DNA of 64,000 nucleotides, taken from positions 268,260 to 332,259 of the forward strand of contig NW_023998651.1 in NCBI RefSeq assembly GCF_014805625.2. The letters run 5' to 3'. The number at the start of each line of letters is the position of its first letter. The stretch's first letter is position 1. Positions 11,260 to 24,440 of this stretch are shown piece after piece. Both the position numbers and the translations under genes were made by a program. This stretch comes from Glossina fuscipes. Its lineage: Eukaryota; Arthropoda; Insecta; Diptera; Glossinidae. The notes beneath the pieces were generated by a model. The model made no database searches, was not told the origin of the DNA, and worked only from the letters and a program-made list of their open reading frames with translations.

Positions 11260-13060
11260 CTGGATTTCCTACGATTCTTTGCTGCTAAGATTTCTTTTAT
11301 ATAGTTTGTGCCTTCGAAATTGCTTTATTTGCCTCGGAGACTTTGGTAAAAGAAATTTAAGCACACATCCGATTTTGGAAGGTTTTGGTTTCACTCCTTC
11401 TCGCGTAACTATAAGTCCCAGCAATTTCGTCTCTGTGTTTGGGAATTCTTATTTATCTAATTGTATTTTAGAGTTTCTTTTTTATTTTTAAATATTAACT
11501 TTATCGATTATTTGTGCTCTTGTAGCGAAGCAGAAAATATAATAACATTGTTTATGTATACAAGGCGTATTTGATTTATATAATCATTCTGTATTTATTA
11601 ATCTTTCGAATATTACATGTGTAGTTTTTAAACCGAAAGTCGTGATTCGTTACCCCTCCTTCTACCTTAAGGGCAGTTTTATGTATGTTATTTCCACCGA
11701 CTTTGATTGGATTGATCCATTTTGTTAAGTGCTACCTCGCTCAATTTCTTTATGCAATTACAAGTGTTTGCATTTTCTTTACAATCGCGGCAATCCAGGT
11801 GGAAGCGGAGTATGACGATTAGGTTTGTCGCATTATTCCATTATTCAGCATTCGTTTTACCTGCTCCTGAACTTCTTGTTTATAGATATATGGTTGCCTA
11901 TATGATTTAATAAAGTTAGGAACGTCATCCTTCGTTCTTATCTTATGTTTGATTACGTTTGCGAGCATTAGCCGTACAGTTTTTGGATAGAATAAATCGT
12001 GATAATTTTTTATCACTTTTAATATTTATGATCTCACTTCTAAGTTTATATGCGATATGCGGATTTGTTCAACAATTGGTTTCGCCTGCCGGAAGTCTTC
12101 GTCCGATACGGGGTTTTCCGGATATTGACCATAGTTGCGTCCGCTCCTTCAGCATAAATGTTGTGGATGTTAAACACATTTCCAAGGAGGGTTGTGTCGC
12201 TCTTGTGATCGCAGTTGTAGGGAGTTTTTGATGTATAATGATTCCTAGATTTGTAAGGTTTTTATTCCTCTTATTTCTCAAAGAGCAGTTTTTGCCACAA
12301 ATGTATGTGATTCCTGTTTTTCAGGTTTGGCATGGCGTTTTCCGTCATTTCATAGGAGTACGCGCTTCTTATTAATAATTAATTGATTATTTTCTATAGC
12401 CTACGATGCCACCATATTTTTTGAGGACTTCATTCCGTAGTATCTATGCCGTCATAATAACGGTGAAATTTGAAAATTCTGTAAGATCCACTTGTTCATT
12501 AAAATTTCCTAACTCGGAAAATAATGGTATCCTATAGATGGTTGCTGTTCTGATGTTATTTTCAAGAGTTTTGAAAATCGAAGGCTGTGATTTAATTCTC
12601 ACTTTCCTGTTACATAATCCGGCATTTACAATGGACTGTGTTGGTTCCGTGTCTACCACAAATTTCAGTTTATCCTTAATGATTATATGGAGTAGCTGCC
12701 CCCTGAGGCCATTGTACGAAAATTTTCTATCGTATTGAGCATTTGTGTGAATTGGGCTTGGCTACTTCTGATTGATTGGTTCTTATTAACTATGTTTACA
12801 TCCATTGATTCAGGACCTAAAAGTTGCTGTATTTCATATCTGGAATCTTATCGTGAATTATTATTTGGTTGAATGCAATTGCGTTAGTTTGCGTGGAAGT
12901 TTTTAGGGTTACTTTCCATATTAGTGGAGTTGTAAGAATTCTGGTTGAAAATCCTTGGGTTATTGTAATTGCTTACTCTTATAGGAATGTTATTGTGAGG
13001 ACTCTGACATGGTTGAAATTATTACTTATTCTAGGAGGATTCTATTGGTATAATATATAT
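11260..13060 (-). pseudogene. Second decayed Ty3/gypsy element: gag tail, protease, RT pieces
   Basis: From right to left on the minus strand: an Asn-rich Gag tail (about 12,750-13,060, other frames); the protease region at about 12,444-12,690 with KFVVDTEPTQS, where the catalytic DTG has become DTE, followed by CNRKVRIKSQPSIFKTLENN; an RT N-terminal block at 11,819-12,016 with KHKIRTKDDVPNFIKSYRQP and VKRMLNNGIM; its continuation SSYSASTW just left of that; and, after a gap in recognisable coding, the RT end/connection block LGLIVTREGVKPKPSKIG at about 11,310-11,410. Most of RT is missing or unreadable. No LTRs were found. Distinct in sequence from the intact-structure element beside it. Confidence 0.65.
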
Positions 13061-13949
13061 ATAATTATATATAATAAGTTAGCGTATATTTATTAAAAGT
13101 TTTCGTTAAATCAAGAAAATTAAATCCAGTATTTCAAATTTATATTAGCAAGTTCAAGTGTGTGTTTTTGAATTATTGAAAAAACTCTTCGTAGAATAAA
13201 GGAGATTAAATTCAGTATTTTGGATTTGGAAAAGTTTGTCAAAATTTGCTTCGAAATTTTTATTAATTCAAGAAAAACATCGCGAGCACTCATGAAACCT
13301 AATTTGCGCAAAGTGTGAATGGTTTCTCTCAGAAAATTCCCAGGATTAATAGTATGTTTTCGTTTTATCTATAACATGAAAAGTCTATACCACCAATCTC
13401 TTTTATCGTAACAAGGCGATCCTTGCACGCTTATAACATAGTGATTCTCATTATCTTTTACCCTGCATGTTAATAACTTATTCATAACTTATATATATAT
13501 ATATATGAATATATTATATATATGATGAATATATATATGTATACATATATATAGATGTGTATGCACATACATATATTAGGCTTTGCGAGATATAAATATA
13601 TTTTTTGTTTGTGTAACTGCATGTATTCGTTTAAAAAGATACGATCAAATTTTACTTATAATAAACTTTTTATTACATAATGTATGTCCACATCTTTTGG
13701 AATTTTTGCTTCTCCGTAATGGTATATATTCTTTTTATATTGTATATATGACTACATACTTCTTTTACATTACTTAATTTTGCGTTTTGTAAATGTCTGT
13801 AGTGGAACTTGTTTCCTTGTGTCCTTTTCGTGTAATTGTATAAATATGTATGGTACAAAAATTTTCCATTAATATAATTAAAATTTTTGTTTTAGCATTA
13901 AAAAGCTTTCCAAGGTTTTTTTAGTACATTTTGAACAAAAATTTTCTTC
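13061..13949. other. No gene recognised; TA-rich microsatellite
   Basis: AT-rich; a (ta)n-rich tract with gtata interruptions at about 13,488-13,575. No supported gene. Confidence 0.5.
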
Positions 13950-14745
13950 ATCGAAAATCAATTATAATCAAGTACATATTCACCATTATCATCTAATGAT
14001 TTTTTGCCATTCAATCGGTGTCAATATTCTTTGGTTTATCGTCGAAAAACTTGACCAAGTGATTTTCAACGGCGCATCAGTTGGTCAACTTTTAACTATC
14101 TTGTTTTGCAGAGACCGAAACGAAGGTCTGAGCTATACGATGCGTCAAAGCCAAGTCATAAAAGATATTTATGGCCGCGCATTGTCGTGATGGAACACAG
14201 CCCCCTTCTGTTGGCAAATTCTGGTCGTTCTTTTTAGATTTCTTCTTTCAAACAGTTCAGTTGTGCACAGCACAGGGCCAAATTGATGGTTTTGCCAGGT
14301 TGCAGCAGCTCATAATCAGCAACCCAGTCCTACCAAACACTTGACATGCCCTTGTTTGTCAGCAATGCAGACTTTGAAGTGTTTTGCGGGGGGTCATCAG
14401 CCTTTGACCATAGTTGCTTGTGTTGGATATTCTCGTATTTCAACCATTTTTTATCGTCTGTAATACTTCGTTTCGAAAATGGTTCGATCTCGTTGCGTTT
14501 CAGTACCATTTCACGCATGGTAATTTAGTTAATCAAATATCTTTGCGTTTATTCGTGTGGCACCTGAACATTGAGCTTATTTTTGTAGCTTGCTCTTTTC
14601 AACGAACTCCAAGCTATCGAGTTGTTGATGTTTAGTGCTTCCACTATTTCCTCACAGCCTGTGCGCCCGTCTTGCTCCACCAGGATTTAGAATTTAGTAG
14701 GCTTTTTCTGTGACTCAGAATCAGGTCAGCATTGATCTCAATGTT
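13950..14745 (-). pseudogene. mariner transposase relic
   Basis: DDD-type transposase of the Tc1/mariner superfamily. Right to left on the minus strand: VEQDGRTGCEEIVEALNI (about 14,690-14,635), then at 14,330-14,518 MREMVLKRNEIEPFSKRSIT, DDKKWLKY and KQLWSKADDPPQ, the standard mariner catalytic-core block; then ELLQPGKTINLALCC with the following EEI...RPEF in another frame (about 14,300-14,220); and at about 14,075-13,965 ENHLVKFFDDKPKNI and DDNGEYVLD, the mariner C-terminus. Stops and frameshifts throughout. The expected first-Asp motif TGDEKW reads as a TDDKKW-like degenerate. I did not find terminal inverted repeats. It is a different lineage from the small mariner at 57,834. Confidence 0.7.
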
Positions 14746-16117
14746 TATGTACGTTAAGATATTAAGACAACTCTGTATAGATATATGTTAAATATATGAA
14801 TATGTGTAGTTAAATATTTTTAGTTAAGTATATGTGTTTAGATATGTTTAATTAGAATGGTACGCGTGAATATAGTACGTGGAGTTACGTTCACGTAACA
14901 GTTAGTCTGTGTCGTTTTCAACAAACTCTGCAAACAAACAAACATTCGACCCAATTGATGCCAGCTTGTATTATCCTTTATTGCTGTTTTTTTGCATTGT
15001 TGTTGAATATTGTTGGATTTACCTCCAACAGCTGAATTTTAGCGCCAACAAAATTGCTTGCATTGTCGCGATATAGATTCTGACAATGTGCGCGTGTGCC
15101 GATAAAATGTTTTAGTCATCCTAAGAAAGCTTCACATGTGTGTTCACGGTCACTAACCACATGCAATGTAACTGTGTGAGAAAAGGAAATGATAAATTTT
15201 CTGAAAGGTTGGCAAAATAGTTTGCCAAATAAATAGAAAGCTGGACTAGGCTTGTCAAAATGGAGGTAAATCTGAACTTTTAACACATGTCATTGTAAGC
15301 TAGCTAAATCTGTAGTAATGGGAGAAAATTCAGGTTTTTCGGACACAACGCCGACAGTTATAAATAAAAGACTACCTGTGCCTTTAATACTCTAAAAAAG
15401 AAAAAGATTGACAGACAAAGTTTAGCTAACAAAGCCGATCTGTATCCTGGACTTCGATAAGATATGTTTTATCTAAGGAGAACCGCGGAACTCTAACTCT
15501 GGTTGTCTCATAAATAAAGGACTTACGCTAAGTTATTAATGCTTGATTACTTAAAATATGATGAATGTACAACGATGACAATACTGCTGACGCTGAATCG
15601 TTGCCTCATGACTAAAATGATGGCGACTCCAAGGAGTTATTGACTTTATTCTGCTAATTGCTGCTGTTGGTAATGGCGATGACGATGTTGATTGCAACGA
15701 CGCCGTTTTTGTTCTAATACTTAGCATGGCCTTGTAAGAGTTGTTATACCAATTTGCCTTCGCGAAGGGAGTTTAAAGTTGAATCGATGTGGTTGTTATG
15801 GCGGCTGACACTGATGATTATATTAGTGCTGTGGTACAGAGTGCTTGTGTTGGTATTTCTATTTTATTTATTTTGCAGTCAACTATACGTACGTGTAGGT
15901 ACAACAAGGGAATATTTTTTTTTTTCGAGCCTTAAAAAACAAGTGCCTAGCCAAGTTTCGTATTATTTTCAATAATTTATTTGTGCGTGTTTGCAAATTA
16001 TCGTTGTGGGTTACAGCACTGCTGTCCCATAGTGTAGATAAGATAGGTAGATAAAAGAATCTTGTTTATATTCTTTACTTTAAAATTTCTGGTTATTAAT
16101 GGATATAGCATTTCATT
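14746..16117. other. No gene recognised
   Basis: Mixed AT-rich sequence. The ORF at 15,754-15,975 (+) has no recognisable features and is likely chance. Confidence 0.45.
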
Positions 16118-16780
16118 TCAATGTTCAATCGGTTTTTGATATGTTAAAGATAATTGGAGAACATTAACTTTTTGTCCAATACAACTTCTAAGTTCTTGGT
16201 GAGAGAAAGGAATATCATTATCTTGAATTAAAAAATTAGGTGAATTATATTTAAGAGGCGGAATCACGCGTTTTTTAAGCAACAATTTGCTAATATTCCA
16301 AAATGTGTTGCTATCTTTGTCTAAAGCGCTTACTTTACGACCCGATAATTGGTTTCTTTGGAACTTGAAAATTTCACTTCTAGGCACGCGTAGTTAAGAG
16401 TGCTTATATAGTCAACCTGTTAACGGTGACGACTCCATTGTCTTCTATAAAAACTTCCGATTCTAAAAAACCTCCGAGCATGGTTAAAAAGTCCAAGCAA
16501 ATTAATCTAGTTAAACTTTTGGAGCGCTGATAGTTGAACAGTGTTTGTTACGGCCGTAGTAAGTACATTGGAGCAGTTATCTACAGCCTCTATTGCGAAT
16601 ACAGAGTTAGCAGCCGTTTGTTGACTCTTGAAGGTATTAGTAAGTGAACGTCGATAACTTTTCCAGTTAGCTTAATTGTAATCCATCCTAAAATTTTCCT
16701 CTATGAATTTTTGGGAGCTCGAGAAAAATTTGACTGGCAAATAAACGGAATGGAACTCATTTAAAGCTTACCTAATCGGA
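16118..16780 (-). pseudogene. Jockey-like LINE ORF2 fragment (endonuclease-RT linker)
   Basis: On the minus strand, the stretch from about 16,690 reads pieces DYN-ANWKSYRRSLTNTFKS (with a stop), then 16,387-16,118 reads KDSNTFWNISKLLLKKR, VIPPLKYNSPN and later IGQKVNVLQLS. This matches the linker between the endonuclease and the RT of jockey-type LINEs, where DYxxANWxxYR and NxFWxxSK-type motifs recur. Upstream, LPVKF near 16,745 may be the endonuclease end. RT proper is absent. Stops are frequent. Family assigned by pattern memory only. Confidence 0.5.
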
Positions 16781-19109
16781 AGTAGGCATCAGTAAATTAA
16801 TCAAGATTATATCCAAGAAAGAAGGCATAAATCTTCGAGGAGATGGAATATTGGATTGGATTGCTGATACGTAATAAAGTTACCGGAGAAAATGCCGTGA
16901 TTTTATGCAAAATGTTACACCAAGAAGTTTCTAATACTTGGCAGCGCAAACGGCACGTTTAGACTTTATATGATAAGAGCGTTCACTATGTCTGAAGATA
17001 TGGCAGTTTCAATATTGAACTGATTTACCTTCTATCCCCGCATGCAATCTCAGCGAATAACAGTGTGGAACAAACACCGTAGTATATTCAAGCTTACTGT
17101 ACTGTACTGTACCGTTCAAAGTAGACGATAAAATGGTCTCTACATGGCGGCAATCTTTTTGATGTTATTGCACTTAAAGTCAAACGCTTTTACTTAATCA
17201 GTTGTAGCTCTCGACACTACAGAGGACAACTTATTATTTTTAGAGAGTATTGCAATGTTCTTTCCTAAACACATTTATTGGAGGAATTTACTCCTTTTTT
17301 CGAAGAATATAGTCAGTGTCAATTTCCTCAGTATCATCATCATTTGCTTGCAACGGAAGTTAATATTTTTTTTTTCAGTAGATAGAGTTTGCCCTTTAGA
17401 GCTTTGGAAAGCATGGTGTATTCGAAAACCCACGAACTTTTACGCTTCAAGTTCTGGGGTTGTTATCAGTTATATCTGTAACACACAATGCAATACATGC
17501 AACGCAAAAAAGAAAGTTTTCTGATTGGAATATACTAAGGTCGTCAAAGGGCAACCTTGGTGGAAGTCCGAAACAGGTGACCTCCTCGTCGCCCGAGTCG
17601 AGGGACTCATTATTTTCGTCCGGTGTTTTGTCTTTCTTCTGAACAGGGCAGCCAAACGACCAACCAGCCGTTACGCGAAAGCTCTGTTTGTCTCTGTCAG
17701 CCCTAGTTAAGAGAACGTGTTTATGGGTAAATAAGCTCAAGAAGTAAAATAAAATAACGAGCGAAACTTCTCAAGAAAATTCAATTTTTTTGTGGAAGGG
17801 ATGTCTGAAGTCCGGTGAATTAGCTCCGACACCAGAACAGCTGCAGATACCTGCCTCACTGTTTATGCAGGTAGTTTTAGTGACGGTTCTATAGACCGTT
17901 TCTTACTGCGTGTTCGGGATGAGTGAATGACTGAACTAATGGAAGTTAATTGAATCCCCCTATTAAAAGCAGATATTTATTATTTAGCATAATTGTAGTG
18001 AGCCAGGATTGCTATAGTTACATTTAACTAGGTCCTTAGGTTTGATTAAATTATTGCTATTTTTACATTAAAGTGGGTTATTGATGAACCTTCAAATAAA
18101 TATGCATTACCGTTGTACGTTGTATGTAATGCTTGCATTAAAATAACTCGATTATGGCACATCGAAAATTATTTCGATTTCCATTAAACAGGCATGCACT
18201 GATTATATATCTTTCAGTTAGTTAGCTTCTATTTGGAAGACGTGCCTTGAAAGCCGTTTGATTGTGAGTTATATACTGTTCTCGTCAGTCGAAGTTTATT
18301 TCGGAAAAATAATGGAGAAACAAGCGGAAAATTTAACGTTTGTTTGCTTACAAACAATAGCAAAGTAATCCAAACGCAAATAAAAGCAAAATTATGTGAA
18401 ATTTTTGCTAAAATGAAATAATTTCATGTTTTCATTTCTTGGGGCAATTTTGATTTGTGAACTTGGCTTTTGAATTTTAATATACACCTTTTTATTTTAT
18501 GCAATATATTTACAAATTAACATATAAATTTACCTATAAAGAATATATAAGTTTTTAAAATGAATTGCGAATCAATCCTTGTTTTTTATTATATATACAA
18601 AACTCAACCACTTCAATAAATATAAAGAATATCTCAATCATCGTTCGTTGTAAAACAATGGATCACAAGAACATGAAAAGCATAGAAAAAAGTTACTTGC
18701 ACCAATTTTCGTGAAATGTCTTTAAAAACCCTTTTTTACACGCGAAGCTTTTTCAAAACCTAATCGTAGCAATACATGTATATTAACTTATGTTGTTCAC
18801 AAATATATAAAAATATTTACTTGCACATTTTCGTGTAACGTAAGAGAGTTTGAACCGTCCCGTGGAGCTCTTCTACGTTTTACAAAATTCCTTTTCCGCC
18901 AATGTCAATGTTTCCTTAACGTCAAATAACGTAACAACAAATATAATTTTACAATTTGTGTTGTAATGTAGTACTTACACTGCCAGTATATATTGACTTC
19001 ATACTTCATGGCGGGCTTGTTGCGATGTAAAATATCTTTTGCTTATGCATTAGATCACAGCCTATTTTTGTTTTACATTTTTCACCTTTTCACCTTTTTC
19101 ACCTCTCTT
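16781..19109. other. No gene recognised; overlapping unexplained ORFs at 17,447-17,740
   Basis: At 17,447-17,740 four overlapping ORFs lie open on both strands (97 aa on the minus strand, with DKTPDENNESLDSGDEE, acidic). This is a short island of less AT-rich sequence. I do not recognise any product, and with no splice evidence I do not call a gene. The rest is AT-rich with no supported feature. Confidence 0.4.
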
Positions 19110-20000
19110 ACTTCTTTGAAAGACTCTAATGTATTTCGTCTCTTCGATATCCTTTAACATTTGCTAAGTTCTTTTGAAGGTTAAGACCTTGCTCTTTTTG
19201 CTGAGTCACAAGATTGTACAAGTTTGCAATTGCAGCCACGGACTCACGTAGCATCGGTAGTGATTGAAAGAGAGAGAACTCCAAACATATCACAAATTAC
19301 AGCAAAGAGCCATTTGTTTTGCTGATTCATTGGTGTCTATACAGACTTTCATGGAATTTGGGTGAATTTGCAACTAGTTATGTTTCGATTGTTGAGTAAG
19401 TTGACTTCGAAAGAGTTGACGTCCAAATCCTCCTTGAACTTGGATTGGATCTTTTTACAAACGTATACATCGTCTTTCGTTAGGGTGAAATTTTCCGTAT
19501 CAATAGTAATAAAAGGGATGTATTCATCTCTGTGCGCATTGATCTCTAGGTATGAATTATCTGGTGTGGTGGTGATTAATGTTTCCTTTTTCACTTTTGA
19601 AACTGAAACTTCCTTGAATACGTCAAAGGACTCTTAATTAACTAGAGGTCATTTAATTTCGAATATGACCTCGGTTTTGGTGGCAGCTTTCTTGATATTC
19701 GTTAGTTTTTATAATACATTTAAGTTTCCGTCTTCGATTGGAAGTGCTTGCAGTGTTGGATGATAAGTCTTAATTAGAGAGACTTCATCTTTCAACTGTT
19801 AAGATGGTAGGGAAAGTAGACTAATTCTTCTATTATGAGCATCAGTGAGCACATTTATAATTGCAGCCTCGGCTCTTTGAAAATTAATTGCTGTCAGTGT
19901 CAATTGAGTTGATAAGAGTCCAACTAATTGTGAATTGCTAATATCTTGAGATTCCCTATTTATCGCATTCTTGTTCGGACCAATCATCCCTATTATCTAT
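19110..20000 (-). pseudogene. env: Retroviral-type envelope relic (insect errantivirus/BEL env-like)
   Basis: Minus strand. 19,799-19,987 carries QLVGLLSTQLTLTAINFQRA then IINVLTDAHNRRISLL, the pattern of the helical region of insect Env/F-like fusion proteins. A bridging stretch follows in other frames (HPTLQALPIEDGNLNVL). 19,349-19,594 carries NSYLEINAHRDEYIPFITID, DDVYVCKKIQ and LLNNRNITSCKFTQIP, the C-terminal ectodomain pattern. Weak continuation is seen below 19,349. An envelope gene would mediate entry of enveloped particles. Here it is broken in several frames. Signal peptide, cleavage site and membrane anchor are not recognisable. It lies downstream of a BEL-type integrase in the same orientation, so the two may be one element, but unrecognised sequence of about 2 kb separates them. 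Confidence 0.5.
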
Positions 20001-20040
20001 TATCTTTAAGCTCTGCTGCGTATTGATCTCGTCCTGTTTG

Positions 20041-20090
20041 ATGATAGTGATAGGTGAATAGGTGATAGGTGATAGGTGATAGTGATAGAC
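20041..20090. repeat. Short tandem repeat (gataggt)n
   Basis: About five imperfect copies of gtgatag/gataggt. Confidence 0.8.
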
Positions 20091-22096
20091 GCTTCACCAT
20101 TTATTCAGCATAATCTGAATTCAGACCCCTTAATCATACTCGAGTAACACTCCCGATTATGTTGAACGGCGATCTTTCAATTTATTTGCTTGTAAATCGT
20201 TCCTCTTCTTGGAGTAATGCGTTTCTCAGTTGACTAGAATTATTGGTCAAAGTGTTGTACATTCAATGGTGTGGACTTGCTGCACACAATTGCTGCAAGA
20301 CTTCTACACCTGAAGAAAGCGCGTTTAAGTCTGATGCAAACGGCGTGCGATCATAACATACTATCAATTTCCACTCAGCAGTCTTGCTGTTCCGACGCCT
20401 CCGAAATATAAACCTGGACCATCCGGAAAATTATTAATTATCAAGTTTTTGCATATAGCAAAAGTAATGAGAAGTAATGTTATTAGCGCGGTAAGTAGTA
20501 TAATATTGAATGACGACTTCGTTCCTTTTGTCGCCCTTATATCTTATAGATCGTAAATCGGTTGGATTTTTTACCAGGGAATCTTCTTCTCATCTTCGGT
20601 GAACAACCAATTACCTCTCTTATTAGTAAATGGCCTGATGCTAGTGCTGATAAATCGATGGGATCATTAGACACAAAAGTTAAAGATCGAGTATTCCAAA
20701 TTGCTCCTATTTGAAGAATTACGGTCTCTAATTAGTAACGTCAGTGTATATAGACGTAGAAGGTTTTTATGACTGTGCCAATTTTCTTTGGAAAAGAGCA
20801 ATAAACTATTAAATGGCGAAACACCGCTAACTTATTTTTCTTTTTATAATTCCTTAGTATAATAACTAAAGCAAGAGACAGAAATTGTAAAAAACGCACA
20901 ATGTCCATTCGGATAACATTAAGGATGGTTTTATCTTATTCAATTGCTCGCACCTTTCTACAATTCATGCTTGGCTATTGACATACTTAGACACGAAGCA
21001 ACAGGTGAAGGCAAACCTTAGCTTCAGCCGAGAGCGAAAGAGAGCAATATGAAAAAGAGTTGAACCGACAAAGCAAGCAAACGAAAAGAAGCCTGCTTCT
21101 AAGCATCAGAGAATGCTGAGCAAAATTTAAAAAAAGAATTCGTTTTCAACTTTTTGGGAAACACTTTCTAACAAAAATGTGATTGCCTAAACGTGATTAG
21201 TAAAAATATTTTTCTAACAACAAAGTGTATCATGAGAAATCTTTAAAATCCTAACCTATTAAAACCGTAAATCACTGTTTAATTATAAATAAAAAAATTA
21301 GTTTGATGAAACTTTTATAAACAAATAATAATAACAGTAACCTATGTTAACAAGAAATTGAGCACACAAATTTTTATTGTCTACAGAAAAATGTCTAAAC
21401 CTATCTTGTTTTCGCGAATTTTACTCAGTGCAGTACGGTTTAGAAAAGCAATCAAAATAAAAACAAGTCAATTTTTAAACTTTTTATTGTAACACACCTA
21501 GTACTAGTTGCTTATATATATAATATATCGAAAATTAAGTAAGTAATAAGAAATATTTTTACAGTTAATGAAAAAAAAATCGATAGAATTAATAAAAGCA
21601 TTATTACAAGAATGTGAGTGTTTTAAAGACTTACAAAAACTGTGGGAATTAAAAATTTCATTTGTTCGTAATGAAGACGATTTTGCACCAAGTTCTGATT
21701 TTGTACGAAAAAGAAAAGGAAGGAGTTGCAATATGTAAAGAAGGTCTTTTCTTGGATTTTTGTTTGAACACCATATTGGAACTTAGGCACGTGGAACACG
21801 AACATCAGGAGTGTGTATCCCGGTCATAAAGTTAAGTGATAAATATTTTTATTACGATTAATACCAAACAAAAAGGAAATGAAATTGGAAGTTGTGTGTT
21901 GGAAAGGGATGATTGTAATAGGATAAGATGATTGTATTCGGCAGGAGGACGAAACATGCCTTAACGGACGAACACAAATACTCAATGGACAGATACAATC
22001 CTTTTTCTTTTACTTTTATATATGTAAGTTTCTTTTTTTGTAATAACGTAATAAGGTATCCGGAGTCAAAAATATCCTCCTCCCAAATGACACCTA
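20091..22096. other. No gene recognised
   Basis: AT-rich sequence between the env relic and the integrase relic. The ORFs at 21,504-21,805 look like chance translation. May be decayed element sequence. Confidence 0.4.
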
Positions 22097-23030
22097 TTAC
22101 AAACTCGTCTTCTTTTTAGTGAGACTTAGGTCACGCTTCGAAGCAGATGTTGTTTTGCGGAGTTTACCGCTGCCTCCCATAATCCTTGAAAGTGAGAAGA
22201 TCTTTATGGAATAAAGTAGAATTATATTCTTTTTGAACTGAAGTGGATGACAATGGAATAACAGCAGATTCTTGTGCATCTTTACAATAAATTGAATCAT
22301 TGAGCGCCTAGCACCAACGAAATTTGTCGTATTATTGCAGCATATGTTCTGACAACGTTCCCTTCTTCCGGTAAACCCCTTCAGGGCTCCAATAAAAGCG
22401 TCAGCGATAAATCGCTTGCCAACTCGAAATACACAGCCTTCATTGCAAAACAAGAAAATATGGCAAGGTATGCCTTCGTTGGTCGCTTTCATTACATAGT
22501 CGTCAATGATCAACATTGATAAAAGATCTCAATGGAGTGACGCTTGGAAGATTCCCAAAATTTGTTCATATCCTTGGAGATGAGCCTTATTGCATCGTAC
22601 ACAGTTTTAGGCAAGATTCCTTCCTGGCAACTTATTCCTTACTGGCCAGAACCTGTGTCGCATGATTGTTAATGAAGCTTGTAGACCACACGCTTGTTCT
22701 CTTCGTGGGTTGATTTGAATAGCATTTTTATTAGTAAGTCATTGTGAGCAAGTTACACTGAGTTCTTGGCATAGAACGATGGTGACATTTTCTTTAAACG
22801 TTCTCCTACAAGAATAATGCTCTTTTAATCCATGAAAGAAGATAAACTGCTGATTGAATTTTGATTACGAATATCTTGATGATGTTTTAATTTCTTTAGT
22901 TCAATTTGGAAATCAGCGTTCTGTAATGCCCATATTGTACTTATAAGTGCCGCATCAAGCTTCTTAGGACTTAGAACCTTGAGATCTCGTCTGAGATACT
23001 TTTTTACTCTTGAGTTTTAAACAAAATTAT
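22097..23030 (-). pseudogene. pol: BEL/Pao integrase relic
   Basis: Minus strand. From about 23,000: NADFQIELKKLKHH, then LQASLTIMRHRFWPVRNK (the zinc-domain region where BEL integrases carry xLRxxFWxxxG), then CVRCNKAHLQGYEQILG; from 22,516 the catalytic core with KRFIADAFIGALKGFTGRR and CCNNTTNFVGARR. In BEL/Pao integrases the latter reads SDNGTNF, so the second catalytic Asp is lost. Frames change several times. It would have inserted the cDNA. On the minus strand it lies downstream of the gag relic at 23,430-24,440, with the assembly gap between them. Confidence 0.65.
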
Positions 23031-23106
23031 AAACATAAGACAATATCCGTTGAAACCTTTGTAACGGCCGCGAACAAACCTTGGGTAGGGTGTCTGTCGG
23101 TCTGTG

Positions 23107-23116
23107 NNNNNNNNNN
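23107..23116. other. Assembly gap (10 N)
   Basis: Ten N. Sequence on its two sides may not be contiguous in the genome, which matters for reading the BEL relics as one element. A T-rich tract with some A follows at about 23,127-23,182. Confidence 1.
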
Positions 23117-23429
23117 TTCGTTCATTTAGTTTGTTTTTTTATTATTTCATTTTTTTTATTTTTATTTATTTTTTTTTTTTCTCTTTGTCTAAAGAAAAAT
23201 TTTTAAATCCTCGGCGGCGAGGAAAAAGAAAAAGAGTTTCATGACACCTTTTGAACGAGCGTCTATTGCGCTCTTCCTAAAACTTCCTGAACGACATGTT
23301 TTGGAACTGTGATCACTCTTGAAGCAATTTACGCATAACTTTGGGCGCTGCACCTACTGTAATCGATGTAATACCGATAGTTGCAGAAATTTGTAACATT
23401 AATTCAACTAATAATATCCATTCTTACAC

Positions 23430-24440
23430 ATTTTGAGGTATCTGAAACAGCTACCGACGAAAGTGCTTTATTTATTAATTTCACCTTTTGGCCAGCAACT
23501 TCCAGTGATTGCAACTGAAGCTCCTAATATAACAAATATTAGGCATTTGGGTAAAGATTGTATAATACGAAGATATAAAGTTCGACCTAATTTCTTGATC
23601 ATCTGTTGCAAAAGTAGATCATCTCAAGAAGAGGTATCAATGCCCAGGTATTGTAGACCAATTCTTGTTGTATCATGCAAGAATTTAATCGCTGCCATAG
23701 ACGATGTTCCTGTTGGTGGACGCAGGATTTTCGCCACTAATATAACCACCATCATTCTTTTGTTATTGTACTGTTTGTTAAATGGTGACCAAGTTGTAGT
23801 GTGACTTTCTTAAGCTGGAAGTAAATGGATGATGAGATTTCTTACCTCTTTTTGGTTGAATGTAAGACACCACATTTTTTGAGCGACTTGGAGAGGTTGC
23901 TTATCCACCATCTCTGAAAACAATTCATAAAATTGAACCCACGCTTCGTGGAAGCGCTAAATTTTCATTTTTGAATGTCGTAGTCATTGCATTCTCCATT
24001 AATGGTTGAACAGTATTTGTGGTTCTCGGTCATTTGTCTACCATCATTTATAGTTTTCCGAGGTAAGGTTGGACCGAATCCTCCAAACTTTCGGATTGAT
24101 TTTGATTGCGATGTAACTATAAGAGTTCTTCTAAACGATACCAAGCTTCATCATAAAGGACTTGAATATGCGTCCATAACGTTTCATTTTTAATGGTATA
24201 AAATTGCTATGATTCATCTTCCCCTACAGATGTCAAACCATTGAGGATTTTTTTAAGATCTGTCTCTGTGGCACATATCGGCCGAACCAGCTGTTCGTCA
24301 CCTAAATCGTTTTCTATAATTCTTACTCTCTGCGCGAGTGACGGTTTGGCTGGAAATGAATCGGTGTTAACTCTCAGTTTTTCATGCATGTTCTTCAATT
24401 GCTGCATTGTAGCTCCGACGACTTTGTGCAAATCTTGAGG
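23430..24440 (-). pseudogene. gag: BEL/Pao gag relic
   Basis: Minus strand, several frames. Upstream part at 24,431-24,207: KPSLAQRVRIIENDLGDEQ and TETDLKKILNGL. Then TLWTHIQVLYDEAWYRLEEL, ENLALPR, and QFYELFSEMVDKQPLQVAQK at about 23,940-23,880, followed by RNLIIHLLPA and AAIKFLHDTTRIGLQYLGID further left. The succession of a hydrophobic WxxFxxxF-type block, a short helix and an Ala-Ile-rich block resembles the DUF1759-type Gag of BEL/Pao elements. No zinc knuckle is visible before the gap. The call rests on overall pattern. Confidence 0.45.

Noticed and set aside
23433..23804. 123-aa plus-strand ORF as a host gene
   Set aside because: Overlaps the antisense BEL gag relic and has no recognisable domain.
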